From assembly GCF_030646165.1 (NCBI RefSeq), contig NZ_JAUTDO010000013.1, forward strand, positions 1 through 64,000: 64,000 bases of DNA. Reading direction: 5' to 3'. Numbering within the stretch: the first letter of the stretch is position 1; each line of letters starts with the position of its first letter. This stretch comes from Conexibacter sp. CPCC 206217 (GTDB lineage: Bacteria > Actinomycetota > Thermoleophilia > Solirubrobacterales > Solirubrobacteraceae). Below are positions 1 through 8,136 of the stretch, piece after piece. The notes under the pieces were generated by a model. The model did no database searches and was not told the origin of the DNA. It saw only the letters and a program-made list of their open reading frames with translations. Position numbers and translations under genes: made by a program.

Positions 1-1
1 T

Positions 2-1030
2 CAGCTGACCGCGCTGAAGACGGGCTCGGTCGACGTCACCGTCGCGGCCGACTCGATGAGAGAGGGCGACGACATGTCGCCGATCACTACGACGAAGACG
101 ATCGAGGTCGTGGCCCCGACGGGTCCCGGCGCGAAGGCGTCGCTGTCGGCTCCGGTCTTCCCGGATCAGGCGGCGACGACGATCGGCGAGGGTCAGCCGG
201 TCCTCGTCTCCAACATCGGTGACGAGCCGCTCGAGCTGAGGCTCGACAAGATTGTCGCGGTCGACGGTCCGGCCGGCGACTTCGTCGTCGCGGACGACGC
301 CTGCTCGAACGTCACGGTCGCTCCGGGCGATTCGTGCGCGGTGCCGGTGCGTTTCGCGCCGTCGCGTCCGAACGCGACGTCGAGCGCGAAGCTCGTGTTC
401 AGCGCGAACACGGCGGAGCGTCGTCACACGGTGACGATCACGGCGAACTCGACGGGCCTGCCGAAGGGCGACAAGGGCGATGACGGCATCCCCGGCATTC
501 CCGGTGAGGACGGCCCGGCCGGCATCCCCGGCCAGGACGGCAGAGACGGCGCCAACGGCGCGGACGGCGTCGATGGCAGAGACGGCGCCGCTGGGGCCGA
601 CGGCGCGCAGGGCCCGCGGGGCGACGCCGGTCCGCAGGGTCCGGTCGGCGCGACCGGACCGACCGGCGCCGCCGGCGCAGGCGGTGCGCAGGGCCCGGCC
701 GGTGCGGCCGGCGTCAAGGGCGACAAGGGCGACGCCGGTGCCAGAGGCGACAAGGGCGACAAGGGCGCGCCCGGTCGCGACGCGATCGTCACCTGCACGA
801 TCAGAAGCAGCAGAGTCACGTGCAAGGTCACGTACTCCAGCAGAAGCGCCAGCAGCCGCTCAGCCGTCAAGCCGTCGAGCAAGGCGACGCTGGTGCGCAA
901 CGGCCGCACGTACGCGCACGGCAGCGTGCGCAGCCTGCGCGCGACGCGCGCCGTCAAGCGCGGCAAGTACACGCTGCGCGTCGGCAGCGGCCGCAGCGCA
1001 GCGCAGTTCGCGGTGACGATCCGCCGTTAG
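2..1030 (+). CDS. Collagen-like secreted protein, C-terminal part (5' end outside window)
   Basis: The frame is open from the first bases, so the true start lies upstream; about 342 codons are visible. In order they encode the end of an Ig-like module, a choice-of-anchor-D type beta-sandwich with a pair of cysteines (ADDACSNV and GDSCAVPVRFAP), a collagen-like run of exactly 35 uninterrupted Gly-X-Y triplets (467-781), and a basic cap of about 80 residues that opens with two cysteines and ends in a GKYTLRVGSGR segment. The same order of modules closes the gene at 10065-13325, so the two are paralogues. Export and display on the surface are inferred from these modules; the signal peptide would be outside the window. 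AGA arginine codons are common. An inverted repeat follows the stop. Confidence 0.8.
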   Translation, partial: QLTALKTGSVDVTVAADSMREGDDMSPITTTKTIEVVAPTGPGAKASLSAPVFPDQAATTIGEGQPVLVSNIGDEPLELRLDKIVAVDGPAGDFVVADDACSNVTVAPGDSCAVPVRFAPSRPNATSSAKLVFSANTAERRHTVTITANSTGLPKGDKGDDGIPGIPGEDGPAGIPGQDGRDGANGADGVDGRDGAAGADGAQGPRGDAGPQGPVGATGPTGAAGAGGAQGPAGAAGVKGDKGDAGARGDKGDKGAPGRDAIVTCTIRSSRVTCKVTYSSRSASSRSAVKPSSKATLVRNGRTYAHGSVRSLRATRAVKRGKYTLRVGSGRSAAQFAVTIRR

Positions 1031-1043
1031 GACGCACCGCACC

Positions 1044-1071
1044 GTCGCGCGTGGCTCCCGCCGCGCGCGAC
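1044..1071. terminator. Hairpin between convergent genes
   Basis: Perfect 8-bp arms GTCGCGCG/CGCGCGAC around a 12-base loop, lying between the stop codons of the collagen-like gene (+) and the glycosyltransferase gene (-). There is no T tract, as is common in GC-rich actinobacteria. It could serve both strands. Confidence 0.4.
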
Positions 1072-1087
1072 GAGCGAGGCCGGCGAC

Positions 1088-2113
1088 TCAGCCGAGCAGC
1101 AGCGGCAGGACCTGCTCACGTACCGCCGCGTCGAAGCTGGCGCGGCGGTACGGGGTCAGCAGGACGGCGGCGCGGGCGGTGTAGTCGTCGTCGTCGGCAT
1201 CGAGCGCGCTGCGCAGCGCCGTCGCGAGGTCGTCGCTGACGAGGCGCGAATCGAGCTGCCGCGCGATCTCGCGCGCTGGATATGCCCCCGGCGACGGCGT
1301 CGTCACCAAGCGGCAGCCGTCGGCGAGCGCCTCCAGTTGGGCGATCCCGTGGTCTTCGCGCAGCGGCGCGGCGACGAACACGCGAGCGCGCCGCAACAGC
1401 GCCCGATACTCGTCCGCAGCGAGCAGCCCAGCTCCCTCGGCGCCTTCGCCGAGCGGCCCGTTCCGGCCGGCGACGAGCAGCCGCTCGCCCGGTCGGCGCA
1501 CCTCGCGCCAAGCGGCGAGGATCCGGTCGAGGCCCTTCTTGACGGGATCGGCTGCGTAGGCGACGGCGGCGATGTCGCGCTCGGCGGCGGCCGCGTCCGC
1601 TGCGGGCGGCTCGCCGGGCGCGGCGGAGCCCGCTCCCGCGCCCGACGGCTCGACCGGCACCGGCAGCACGACCGCCGGCGTCGCGTCGCGGACGCTCGCG
1701 GGCAGCGGGGCGAGGCTGCCGTCGCTCATCGGCAGCAGCAGTTGGGCGGCCGCCATCCGACGCCGCTCGACGGGACGCTGCCAGAAGCCGTCGTGGCCGC
1801 GGCGGTTGTCGGCCGCGGGCGAGTCGAACCAGATCGCGCCTGGGCGCGGCGCCAGCAGGGATGCCGTCGAGGAGCTGTAGATCACGCCGCGCGGGGCGTG
1901 CTCGCGGATCCCGCGCAGGGCGGCGGCGCGGCAGGCGCGGGCTTGCACGAGGTCGGTCAGCGCGAACGTGCGCACGCGCGGGACCGGTCCCGCGGACGCC
2001 ACCTCCACGCGCGCGCCCGCGCGCGCGATCGCGGCGGCGAGCTGCTCGTCGGCGCCGCGCCAGCCGGCGGTCGTCCCGAGCGCGACGATCAGGACGTCGG
2101 CGCCACCGCTCAA
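1088..2113 (-). CDS. Glycosyltransferase, GT-B fold (family 1/4-like)
   Basis: A GT-B style sugar transferase. The N-terminal Rossmann half begins with the strand ADVLIVALG, and the C-terminal half carries the usual donor-binding segments: a pre-acceptor strand RLLVAGRNGP, the region RVFVAAPLREDHGIAQLEA with the E of the EX7E-type motif, and LADGCRLVTTPSPGAYP. Donor and acceptor cannot be told from sequence. I chose the TTG at 2113 because it overlaps the stop of the upstream gene (TTGA) and has GGAGGA about 10 bases before it; a GTG at 2140 would add nine unstructured residues. It is the last gene of a three-gene set with a small membrane protein and trehalose-6-phosphatase, so a role in trehalose-linked or envelope sugar chemistry is possible but unproven. 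Confidence 0.7.
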   Translation of the reverse strand: MSGGADVLIVALGTTAGWRGADEQLAAAIARAGARVEVASAGPVPRVRTFALTDLVQARACRAAALRGIREHAPRGVIYSSSTASLLAPRPGAIWFDSPAADNRRGHDGFWQRPVERRRMAAAQLLLPMSDGSLAPLPASVRDATPAVVLPVPVEPSGAGAGSAAPGEPPAADAAAAERDIAAVAYAADPVKKGLDRILAAWREVRRPGERLLVAGRNGPLGEGAEGAGLLAADEYRALLRRARVFVAAPLREDHGIAQLEALADGCRLVTTPSPGAYPAREIARQLDSRLVSDDLATALRSALDADDDDYTARAAVLLTPYRRASFDAAVREQVLPLLLG

Positions 2114-2643
2114 CGCGCCGTCGTCTCCTCCATGTCCCACACCTCGTTGGAGCGGAAGCCGGGGGTGCGGATCAGCTTGATCGCCTTCAACGGCGAGGTC
2201 CGCTCGACGTAGTAGCGCACGCCGTCACGTCCCTCGATCGCGGTCACGGCCGCGTCCTGGCGGCGCCACGAGAGCGCCCAGATGATCCCGAAGCCGGTCG
2301 CGATCGCCGCCACCTGCGGGAAGAGGAACGCCAGCCCACCCGCGACGACGGTGCACGCCAGCAGCGGCCAGAGACGGTTCACGAGCACGCGCGCCGGGCT
2401 CACCTCCGGCAGCGACTGCGACGATCTCGCGTCCGCCAGCAGCCGCGCGATCGGCGGCGAGGTCTCCGCGCGTCTGCCGAGCACGACGCCGATGCCGGCG
2501 GCGATGATCCACCAGCCGGCGGCGAACGGGACCAGCAGCGGGTCGTCGGCGCGACTGGCGGCGAAGGCGGTCAGCGCGGCGAGCACCGTCGCCGCCGCGG
2601 CGCTCGTCAACACGGTCGCCTTGAGGAAGTCCGTGAAGCGCAT
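2110..2643 (-). CDS. Small membrane protein of unknown function
   Basis: A 177-residue protein with about four hydrophobic segments: residues ~8-28, ~36-56, ~90-106 and ~109-125. After the last segment comes a soluble tail (SWRRQDAAVTAIEGRDGVRY...) with a short beta-like region, probably cytoplasmic. I do not recognise a family. It starts 19 bases downstream of the otsB-like stop and overlaps the glycosyltransferase start by four bases, so the three genes are probably co-transcribed and translationally coupled. No conserved catalytic residues are apparent; a scaffold or export role next to the glycosyltransferase is only a guess. Confidence 0.6.
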   Translation of the reverse strand: MRFTDFLKATVLTSAAAATVLAALTAFAASRADDPLLVPFAAGWWIIAAGIGVVLGRRAETSPPIARLLADARSSQSLPEVSPARVLVNRLWPLLACTVVAGGLAFLFPQVAAIATGFGIIWALSWRRQDAAVTAIEGRDGVRYYVERTSPLKAIKLIRTPGFRSNEVWDMEETTAR

Positions 2644-2662
2644 CGCAGCCCGCCCGGCCGGC

Positions 2663-3505
2663 TCAGGTGCCGGAGTCGTCCGCGAGCAGCAGGTCGAGCA
2701 GGTGGCGCACGCCGTCGGTCCCGTCGACGACGAGGTCGGCCTCCTCGGCCAGCTCGCTCGGACCCTCCTCGGACGCGACGCAGACGCGCAGCGCGTGCCG
2801 CAGTCGCCCCTCGGCGAGCAGTTCGCCGAGCGCGCGGAAGGCGTCGAGGTCGGTCACGTCGTCGCCGACGTAGATCGCGGCGTCCAACTCGGCGCCGTCG
2901 AGGAAGCTGAGGATCCCGGCGCCCTTGTCCATCCGCACCGGCGGGCGGACCTCGAGCACCTTGCGGCCCCAGTGCGTGCGCAGTCCGCTCTGCTCGGCGC
3001 GACCGGCGATCGTGTCGATCGCCGCGCGCGCGGCCTCCTCGTCTGGCGCGCCGCGCCAGTGGAACGCGACGATCGAGCCCTTGTCCTCGATCCGCACCCG
3101 CAGCCGTCGCAGCTCGGCGTTGTCCGCCTCGCGCCCGAACGCCTGGATCCGCCTGCTCCAGTCGCGCACGGCGGGATCCTGCACGGTCTCGGTCGAGCCC
3201 GCGCGCAGCAACTCGGTGCCGTGGCTGCCGATGTAGGAGATCGTCCCGATCGAGACGATCCGGCGCGCGTCGGAGGCGCGCCGTCCGCTGACGCAGGCGA
3301 CGACCCCGAAACGGCGCGCGATCTCGATCAGCAGCGAGCGCGTCGCCTCCGGGATGTGGGCGTCGTCGGCGTAGCGCACGATCGGCGCGAGCGTGCCGTC
3401 GATGTCGAGCAGGACGGCCGTGCCTCTGGGGTCAGCCCGCAGGGGACCGAGCGCCGCGGCGAGCTGCGCGTCGGATGCTTCCGCCGTCGGTCTGGCGGGG
3501 GTCAC
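2663..3505 (-). CDS. otsB: Trehalose-6-phosphate phosphatase (HAD superfamily)
   Basis: Dephosphorylates trehalose 6-phosphate to trehalose, a cytosolic osmoprotectant. HAD motif I is DIDGT at residues 34-38 (nucleophile D34, general acid D36), followed by the family segments CVSGR (~75) and YIGSHGTELL (~92), a VRPPVRMDKGAGI segment with the motif III lysine, and motif IV GDDVTDLDAF. Length (280 residues) is normal for OtsB. The GTG start at 3505 is preceded within about 10 bases by a -10-like CATACT, with no clear ribosome site, which suggests a leaderless message. No otsA synthase gene is in the window. It heads the run with the small membrane protein and the glycosyltransferase. Confidence 0.9.
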   Translation of the reverse strand: MTPARPTAEASDAQLAAALGPLRADPRGTAVLLDIDGTLAPIVRYADDAHIPEATRSLLIEIARRFGVVACVSGRRASDARRIVSIGTISYIGSHGTELLRAGSTETVQDPAVRDWSRRIQAFGREADNAELRRLRVRIEDKGSIVAFHWRGAPDEEAARAAIDTIAGRAEQSGLRTHWGRKVLEVRPPVRMDKGAGILSFLDGAELDAAIYVGDDVTDLDAFRALGELLAEGRLRHALRVCVASEEGPSELAEEADLVVDGTDGVRHLLDLLLADDSGT

Positions 3506-3652
3506 CCGACCTAGTATGGCGACCGCGCCTCGCGGCCGTCCCTGGCCGGTCCGGCTGCAACGGCGCTGTCAGGCGCGAAGGTCGGCCGCAACGGCGGTGA
3601 GCGGCTCCGCGCCGCAGTGCCGGGGGCGCCGGGCGCTGGCCTGCTCGCGCCG

Positions 3653-4135
3653 CTACCGTCGCGCCGCGAGCCGGCGCTCGTACTGCTCGCGCTGCTGCTC
3701 GTTCGCGCCCGGTCCCGGCTGCATGCGCAGCTCGCGCGGGCCGATCGGCTCGCCGCAGTGGCTGCAGTGCAGGCGCGGCGCGGCGACGTGGCCGCAGACG
3801 GTGTGGACGTGCTCGACCGGCGGCCCGGCCTCGCCCGCGGTGTACTTGTCGCCCCACTGCACGAGTGCGAGCAGGACCGGCCGCAGGTCGCGGCCCTTGT
3901 CGGTCAGGCGGTACTCGGGCGGGTCGCCGTCGCGCTCCAGCACGCCGTGCTCGACGAGCGTCGCGAGGCGGTCGCTGAGGATGTTGCTGGCGACGCCGAG
4001 GCTGCGTCTGATCTCCTCGAAGCGGCGGTTGCCGAGCGACACGTCGCGCAGCACCAGCAGCGTCCAGCGCTCGCCGACGATCGCGAGCGTGCGGGCGATC
4101 GAGCAGTTCTGGTCGTCGAAGGCGCGGTAGGGCAT
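3653..4135 (-). CDS. HxlR-family transcriptional repressor
   Basis: A 160-residue winged-helix regulator of the HxlR type. The family hallmark, an N-terminal cysteine before the recognition domain, is C11 in DDQNCSIARTLAIVGERW, followed by RRFEEIRRSLGVASNILSDRL (helix-turn-helix) and the wing. A C-terminal extension (residues ~125-160) carries three cysteines in a CGHV...HCSHCGEPIG pattern, zinc-ribbon-like, not universal in the family. The ATG at 4135 was chosen because the family begins just ahead of the cysteine; the frame extends much further upstream but only into the promoter of the divergent gene. It very likely controls the divergent MFS exporter and itself through the two TTGCA-N3-TGCAA sites. 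Thiol-reactive or drug signals are typical for the family; the inducer here is unknown. Confidence 0.88.
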   Translation of the reverse strand: MPYRAFDDQNCSIARTLAIVGERWTLLVLRDVSLGNRRFEEIRRSLGVASNILSDRLATLVEHGVLERDGDPPEYRLTDKGRDLRPVLLALVQWGDKYTAGEAGPPVEHVHTVCGHVAAPRLHCSHCGEPIGPRELRMQPGPGANEQQREQYERRLAARR

Positions 4136-4163
4136 CTCGACCACCCATTCTACCGGTTCGCCC

Positions 4164-4176
4164 TTGCAAATTGCAA
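4164..4176. promoter_or_regulatory. Operator 1 for the HxlR regulator
   Basis: TTGCA-AAT-TGCAA, a symmetric 13-mer located 28 bases upstream of the hxlR-type start. It matches the second site at 4208 except within the 3-base centre. Function inferred from symmetry, repetition and position between divergent regulator and transporter genes. Confidence 0.65.
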
Positions 4177-4207
4177 CGAGTGCGCCTACGGTGCTTCGAG
4201 TCCGTAG

Positions 4208-4220
4208 TTGCAAAATGCAA
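4208..4220. promoter_or_regulatory. Operator 2 for the HxlR regulator
   Basis: TTGCA-AAA-TGCAA, centre 44 bp (about four helical turns) from operator 1, so both would lie on one face of the DNA. It ends just before the ribosome site GGAGG and the MFS start at 4236, a good position for blocking transcription. Confidence 0.65.
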
Positions 4221-4235
4221 GCTGGAGGCAGGCCC

Positions 4236-5669
4236 ATGCCCGTCGCGCAGCGCCCCGGGCGCGTGCTCGCAATCGTCTCGATCGCCGTCTTCATGGCGAG
4301 TCTCGACCTCTTCATCGTCAACATCGCGATGCCCGAGCTGGCGCGCGACTTTCCCGGCAGCGGGCTCAACAGCCTCTCCTGGATCCTCAACGCCTACGCG
4401 ATCGTGTTCGCCGCGCTGCTGGTCCCGGCCGGTCGTATCGCCGACCGCATCGGCCGCCGCAGAGCGTTCGTCGGCGGGCTCGCGCTCTTCACGCTCGCCT
4501 CCGCGCTGTGCGGGATCGCGCCGTCGGTCGAGCTGCTCGTCGCCGCGCGCGTCGTGCAGGCGGTCGGCGCCGCGTTCCTGATGCCGACCTCGCTGGCGCT
4601 GCTGCTGCCGGCCTTCGCGCCCGAGAAGCGGCCCGTCGCGATCGGCGTGTGGGCGGCCGTCGGCGGAGTCGCCGCCGCCGCGGGCCCGCCGCTCGGCGGA
4701 CTGCTGGTGGAGATCGACTGGCGGCTCGTCTTCCTCGTCAACGTGCCGGTCGGGATCGCCGCCGTCGTGCTCGCCGCGCGCAACCTGCAGGAGGCGCGCG
4801 ACCCCGAAGCGAGACATCCCGACCTGCTCGGCACGGTCCTGCTGATCGCCGGGATCGGGCTGCTGTCGCTCGGCCTCGTGCAGGCGCCTGAGTGGGGCTG
4901 GGGCGACCCGCGCACGCTCGCCGTGCTGGCCGCGGCGGTCGTCGGGATCGTCAGCTTCGTCGTCCACTGCGCCGTCGGCGCCGCGCCCGTCGTCGAGCTG
5001 TCGATGATCCGCGTACGGTCGTACGCACTCGCGAATCTGGCGATCCTGCTGTTCATGACCGCGTTCGCCGCGACGCTGCTCGCGAACGTGCTGTTCCTGA
5101 CCGAGGTGTGGCAGTGGTCGGTGCTGCGCGCCGGTGTCGCGCTCACGCCCGGGCCGATCTTCGCCGCGCTGTTCGCGGTGCCGGGCGGCAGACTCGCCGT
5201 CAGATACGGCCAGCGCAACGTCGCCGCGATCGGCGCGCTGCTGTTCGCCGCCAGCGCCGCCTCGACGGCGCTGCGGATGCAGGCCGAGCCGGTCTACGCG
5301 TCGGTCCTGCTGCCGGCCTGGTGCATCGGCGGCATCGGCGTCGGGCTGACGCTCTCGACGCTGTCGAGCGCCGCCGCCTCCTCGCTGCCGCCGGCCCGCT
5401 TCGCGACCGGCTCCGCGGTCTTCACGATGTCGCGCCAGGTCGGCGCGGTGCTGGGCGTCGCGATCCTCGTCGCGCTGCTCGGCAACGACTCCCGCACCGC
5501 CTCTGCGGCCGCCGCGCTGCACACGTTCAGAGAGGGCTGGTGGTTCATCGCCGCCGTCGCGGCGCTCGCCTCGGTCGCCGCCCACTCGATCGGACGGATC
5601 ACGTTGCCCAAGCCGGTCGCCGCGGCGGTGCCGACGCCGGAGTCGCGTGCGTCCGCGGCCGTCGTGTAG
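4236..5669 (+). CDS. MFS multidrug exporter, DHA2 (14-TM) family
   Basis: A proton-driven drug exporter of the EmrB/QacA type, 477 residues. The DHA2 signature LDLFIVNIAMP is at residues 23-33 in the first membrane helix. The motif-A loop GRIADRIGRRR (~66-76) follows helix 2, and a motif-C-like glycine-rich stretch (AVGGVAAAAGPPLGG) lies in helix 5. Fourteen hydrophobic segments can be counted. The ATG at 4236 has GGAGG eight bases before it; the in-frame upstream ATG at 4164 falls inside operator 1. It is transcribed away from the HxlR regulator, which presumably represses it. The substrate is unknown. Confidence 0.88.
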   Translation: MPVAQRPGRVLAIVSIAVFMASLDLFIVNIAMPELARDFPGSGLNSLSWILNAYAIVFAALLVPAGRIADRIGRRRAFVGGLALFTLASALCGIAPSVELLVAARVVQAVGAAFLMPTSLALLLPAFAPEKRPVAIGVWAAVGGVAAAAGPPLGGLLVEIDWRLVFLVNVPVGIAAVVLAARNLQEARDPEARHPDLLGTVLLIAGIGLLSLGLVQAPEWGWGDPRTLAVLAAAVVGIVSFVVHCAVGAAPVVELSMIRVRSYALANLAILLFMTAFAATLLANVLFLTEVWQWSVLRAGVALTPGPIFAALFAVPGGRLAVRYGQRNVAAIGALLFAASAASTALRMQAEPVYASVLLPAWCIGGIGVGLTLSTLSSAAASSLPPARFATGSAVFTMSRQVGAVLGVAILVALLGNDSRTASAAAALHTFREGWWFIAAVAALASVAAHSIGRITLPKPVAAAVPTPESRASAAVV

Positions 5670-5678
5670 CCGACACGC

Positions 5679-5732
5679 GGGAGTTCCCACGGCGGCGCCG
5701 CCCTGCCGCGCGCTGTCGTGGAACTCCCAATG
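5679..5732. repeat. Dispersed inverted-repeat element, copy A
   Basis: Perfect arms GGGAGTTCC (5679-5687) and GGAACTCCC (5720-5728) around a GC-rich 32-base loop, followed by AATG. A second copy with the same arms, loop length and trailing CAATG lies at 18655-18709. Copy A sits between the convergent MFS and antiporter genes and may also act as their terminator. Confidence 0.45.
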
Positions 5733-5745
5733 GATGCGTCAGCAT

Positions 5746-7530
5746 TCACAGGGCCAGCGCGCCGAGCACTTCCTCCCACCAGGAGCGCTCGGCGTCGGTC
5801 GGCGCCGCGCGCGCCTTGCGGCGGACCCACTCGCTCAGCAGCTGCTCGCGGCCGAGCGCGAGCACCGGACCGGTGACGGCGTAGTAGCCGTCGTCGAGCA
5901 CGACGAGCGAGCCCGGCATGTCGCGGCGGGTGCGCAGTCTGTCGACGACGTCGCGACCCGCGACGTGCGTGACCGTGACCGGATCGCCGTCGCGCTCCTG
6001 CACCCACGGCCGCACGTGGAAGACCGGTGCGTGGCCCTCGGGGATCCGCTTCGGCCGCGGTCTCGGGCCGATCGGGCCGGTGCGCCAGCGGTCGGTCAGC
6101 TCGCGCATCCCCGGCAGCGCCTCGCGCCGGATCAGCACGTGCAGCGTGTCGCCGACGTGGACTCTGGTGGAGCCGCGCGGGGGAACGGCCTGCTCCTCGC
6201 GGACGATCAGGTTGACGACCGCCTGGCGCGGCAGCTCCAGGTCGCGGATCCGCATGTCGACGATCGCGTCGCCGGGCAGCACCGCGTACTCGACCGAGTC
6301 GGCGCCGAGCTGGCGGATCGTGCCGGTCTCCGACAGCGCGCTCGTCGTCAGCGTCGGTGCGTCGGCGGTCGCGCCGAGGCGCTTGGCGAGCGCCTCGAAC
6401 GTCGAGCCCTGCAGCACCGTCGACAGCAGCACGGCGAAGAAGACGATGTCGAAGAAGTCGGAGCTGTTGTGCACGCCCGCGAGCACCGGGAAGGTCGCCA
6501 GCACGACGGGCACGGCGCCGCGCAGGCCGGCCCAGCCGAGCACGGTGCGGTCCTTGGCGTCGAAGCCGCGCCCGGCCGCGACGAACGCGGCGATCGGGCG
6601 CGCGACGAACGCCAGCACCAGCGCGAGCACGGTCCCCTCGATCCAGATGTCGCCGAACTGGCTCGGGAAGACGAGCAGGCCGAGCACGAGGAACATCGTC
6701 AGCTGCGCGACCCACGCGAGCCCCTGGTGAAACGACGTGATCGTGTGCTTGGCGGGGATGTGCGCGCTGCCGAGCGCGAGCCCGGCGAGGTAGACGGCGA
6801 GGAAGCCGGAGCCGTGCAGCGCGTCGGCGGCGCCGAACGCGAGCGCCGCGGAGGCGATCGAGGCGACGGGGTAGAGGCCGGGCGTCGCGAGCTGGAAGCG
6901 CTGGAACAGCTGAACCGCCCCGAGCCCGACGATCGCGCCGATCGCGACGCCGATCCCGACCTCGGTCACGAACAGCCACAGCATGTCGACGATCCCGTAG
7001 TCCGGCTTCTGGATCCAGTCGATGAAGCCGACCACGAGCAGCACCGCGATCGGGTCGTTCATGCCGGCCTCGCCCTCCAGCGTGCGGCCGAGCTTTCTCT
7101 TCAGCGCCGAGCCGCGCAGCAGCGCGAAGATCGCCGCGCCGTCGGTCGAGGAGACGATCGCGCCCAGCAGCAGCCCCTCCAGCAGCGTGAAGTCGAACAG
7201 CCACGTCGCCGCCAGGCCGCAGATCGCGGCCGTGATCAGCGTGCCGAACAGCGCGAGGCTGACGACGTTGCGCAGGACCGGACGGATCTCGCCGAAGCCG
7301 GCGGTCAGGCCGCCCTCGAAGAGGATCAGCGCGAGCGCGGCGATCCCGATCTCGCGCGCCAGCTCGTAGTCGTTGAAGGCGACCCAGCCGAGTCCGTCGG
7401 AGCCGACGGCCATGCCGACGCCGAGAAACAGCACCAGGGAGGGCAGCCGCAGCCGGCCCGCGAGCAGCGAGGCTGCGATGCCGGCGAACAGCAGCGCACC
7501 GAAGATCAGGATGAGGTGGCCGTCCGCCAT
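5746..7530 (-). CDS. Potassium/proton antiporter, CPA family with TrkA-C domain
   Basis: A 594-residue inner-membrane cation/proton antiporter of the NhaP2/CvrA type. Residues 1 to ~390 form the membrane core of 12-13 helices, with the conserved LILFEGGLTAGF segment in an early helix, the SSTDGAA and GMNDPIAVLL segments that hold the ion-binding Asp, and GLRGAVPVVLA near the end. Residues ~400-480 form an RCK-C/TrkA-C type domain (VLPGDAIVDMRIRDLELP...VGDTLHVLIRREAL) that normally senses K+ or nucleotides. The last ~110 residues are a cytoplasmic extension also known from NhaP2. Likely function is K+ or Na+ export in exchange for H+; ion choice cannot be read from sequence. It stands alone, back to back with the pentapeptide protein. 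Confidence 0.88.
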   Translation of the reverse strand: MADGHLILIFGALLFAGIAASLLAGRLRLPSLVLFLGVGMAVGSDGLGWVAFNDYELAREIGIAALALILFEGGLTAGFGEIRPVLRNVVSLALFGTLITAAICGLAATWLFDFTLLEGLLLGAIVSSTDGAAIFALLRGSALKRKLGRTLEGEAGMNDPIAVLLVVGFIDWIQKPDYGIVDMLWLFVTEVGIGVAIGAIVGLGAVQLFQRFQLATPGLYPVASIASAALAFGAADALHGSGFLAVYLAGLALGSAHIPAKHTITSFHQGLAWVAQLTMFLVLGLLVFPSQFGDIWIEGTVLALVLAFVARPIAAFVAAGRGFDAKDRTVLGWAGLRGAVPVVLATFPVLAGVHNSSDFFDIVFFAVLLSTVLQGSTFEALAKRLGATADAPTLTTSALSETGTIRQLGADSVEYAVLPGDAIVDMRIRDLELPRQAVVNLIVREEQAVPPRGSTRVHVGDTLHVLIRREALPGMRELTDRWRTGPIGPRPRPKRIPEGHAPVFHVRPWVQERDGDPVTVTHVAGRDVVDRLRTRRDMPGSLVVLDDGYYAVTGPVLALGREQLLSEWVRRKARAAPTDAERSWWEEVLGALAL

Positions 7531-7581
7531 GCGACGAACCCTTTCAAGCTCGGCCGCGTTTTGCCTTTAGCCTTCGGGCGA

Positions 7582-8136
7582 ATGGCCTCCTCCCCGCGTC
7601 CTCCCAGAGCACCGCGCAAGCCGCACGCCGAGATCGACCTCGACGCGCTCGACGACAAGGAGCTCGAGGCGGAGGGCCTGCGCGACGTCGTGCTCGACAA
7701 CGCGAATCTCGCCAATCGCCGCGGTGTGCGGGTGCTGGTCGAGCGCGCGCGGCTGCACGGCTGTCGCATGACCGGGATCCAGCTGGCCGAGTCGACGTTG
7801 CGCGACGTCGTGATCGAGGACAGCCGCGTCGACCTCGCCGCCTTCCGCGTGTCGAGATTCGAACGCGTCGTCTTCCGCCGCTGCCAGCTGCAGGAGCTGG
7901 ATCTCGTCGAGGCCGAGCTGAGCTCGGTCGTGTTCGACGACTGCGACCTCAGCGGCGCGGACTTCTCGCACGCGAGGTTCCGCCTCAGCGAGATGCGCGG
8001 CTGCACGCTCGACGCGATCGTCGGCGCCGAGCGCCTGCGCGGCGTCGCGATGCCGTGGACCGATGTCGTCGGCCTCGCCGGCACGCTGGCCGCGGCGATC
8101 GGGATCGGCGTGCTCGAGAACGATCAGGAGGACTGA
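7582..8136 (+). CDS. Pentapeptide-repeat protein
   Basis: A 184-residue protein whose middle (residues ~30-160) is a series of A(D/N)LXX-type pentapeptides: LDNANLANRRG, GIQLAESTLRDVVIEDSRVDLAAF, LQELDLVEAELSSVVFDDCDLSGADF. Such repeats fold into a right-handed quadrilateral beta-helix. Some family members mimic DNA and protect gyrase, others are of unknown role. A charged N-terminal stretch precedes the repeats and a short hydrophobic segment (GLAGTLAAAIGIGVL) ends the protein, so peripheral membrane association is possible. The ATG at 7582 is the first one after the promoter region of the divergent antiporter. Its last 13 bases overlap the end of the convergent HD-domain gene. Confidence 0.8.
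   Translation: MASSPRPPRAPRKPHAEIDLDALDDKELEAEGLRDVVLDNANLANRRGVRVLVERARLHGCRMTGIQLAESTLRDVVIEDSRVDLAAFRVSRFERVVFRRCQLQELDLVEAELSSVVFDDCDLSGADFSHARFRLSEMRGCTLDAIVGAERLRGVAMPWTDVVGLAGTLAAAIGIGVLENDQED

Noticed and set aside
4136..4390. N-terminal extension of the HxlR regulator
   Set aside because: It would run through both operators and the start of the divergent MFS gene; the family begins just before C11 at ATG 4135.
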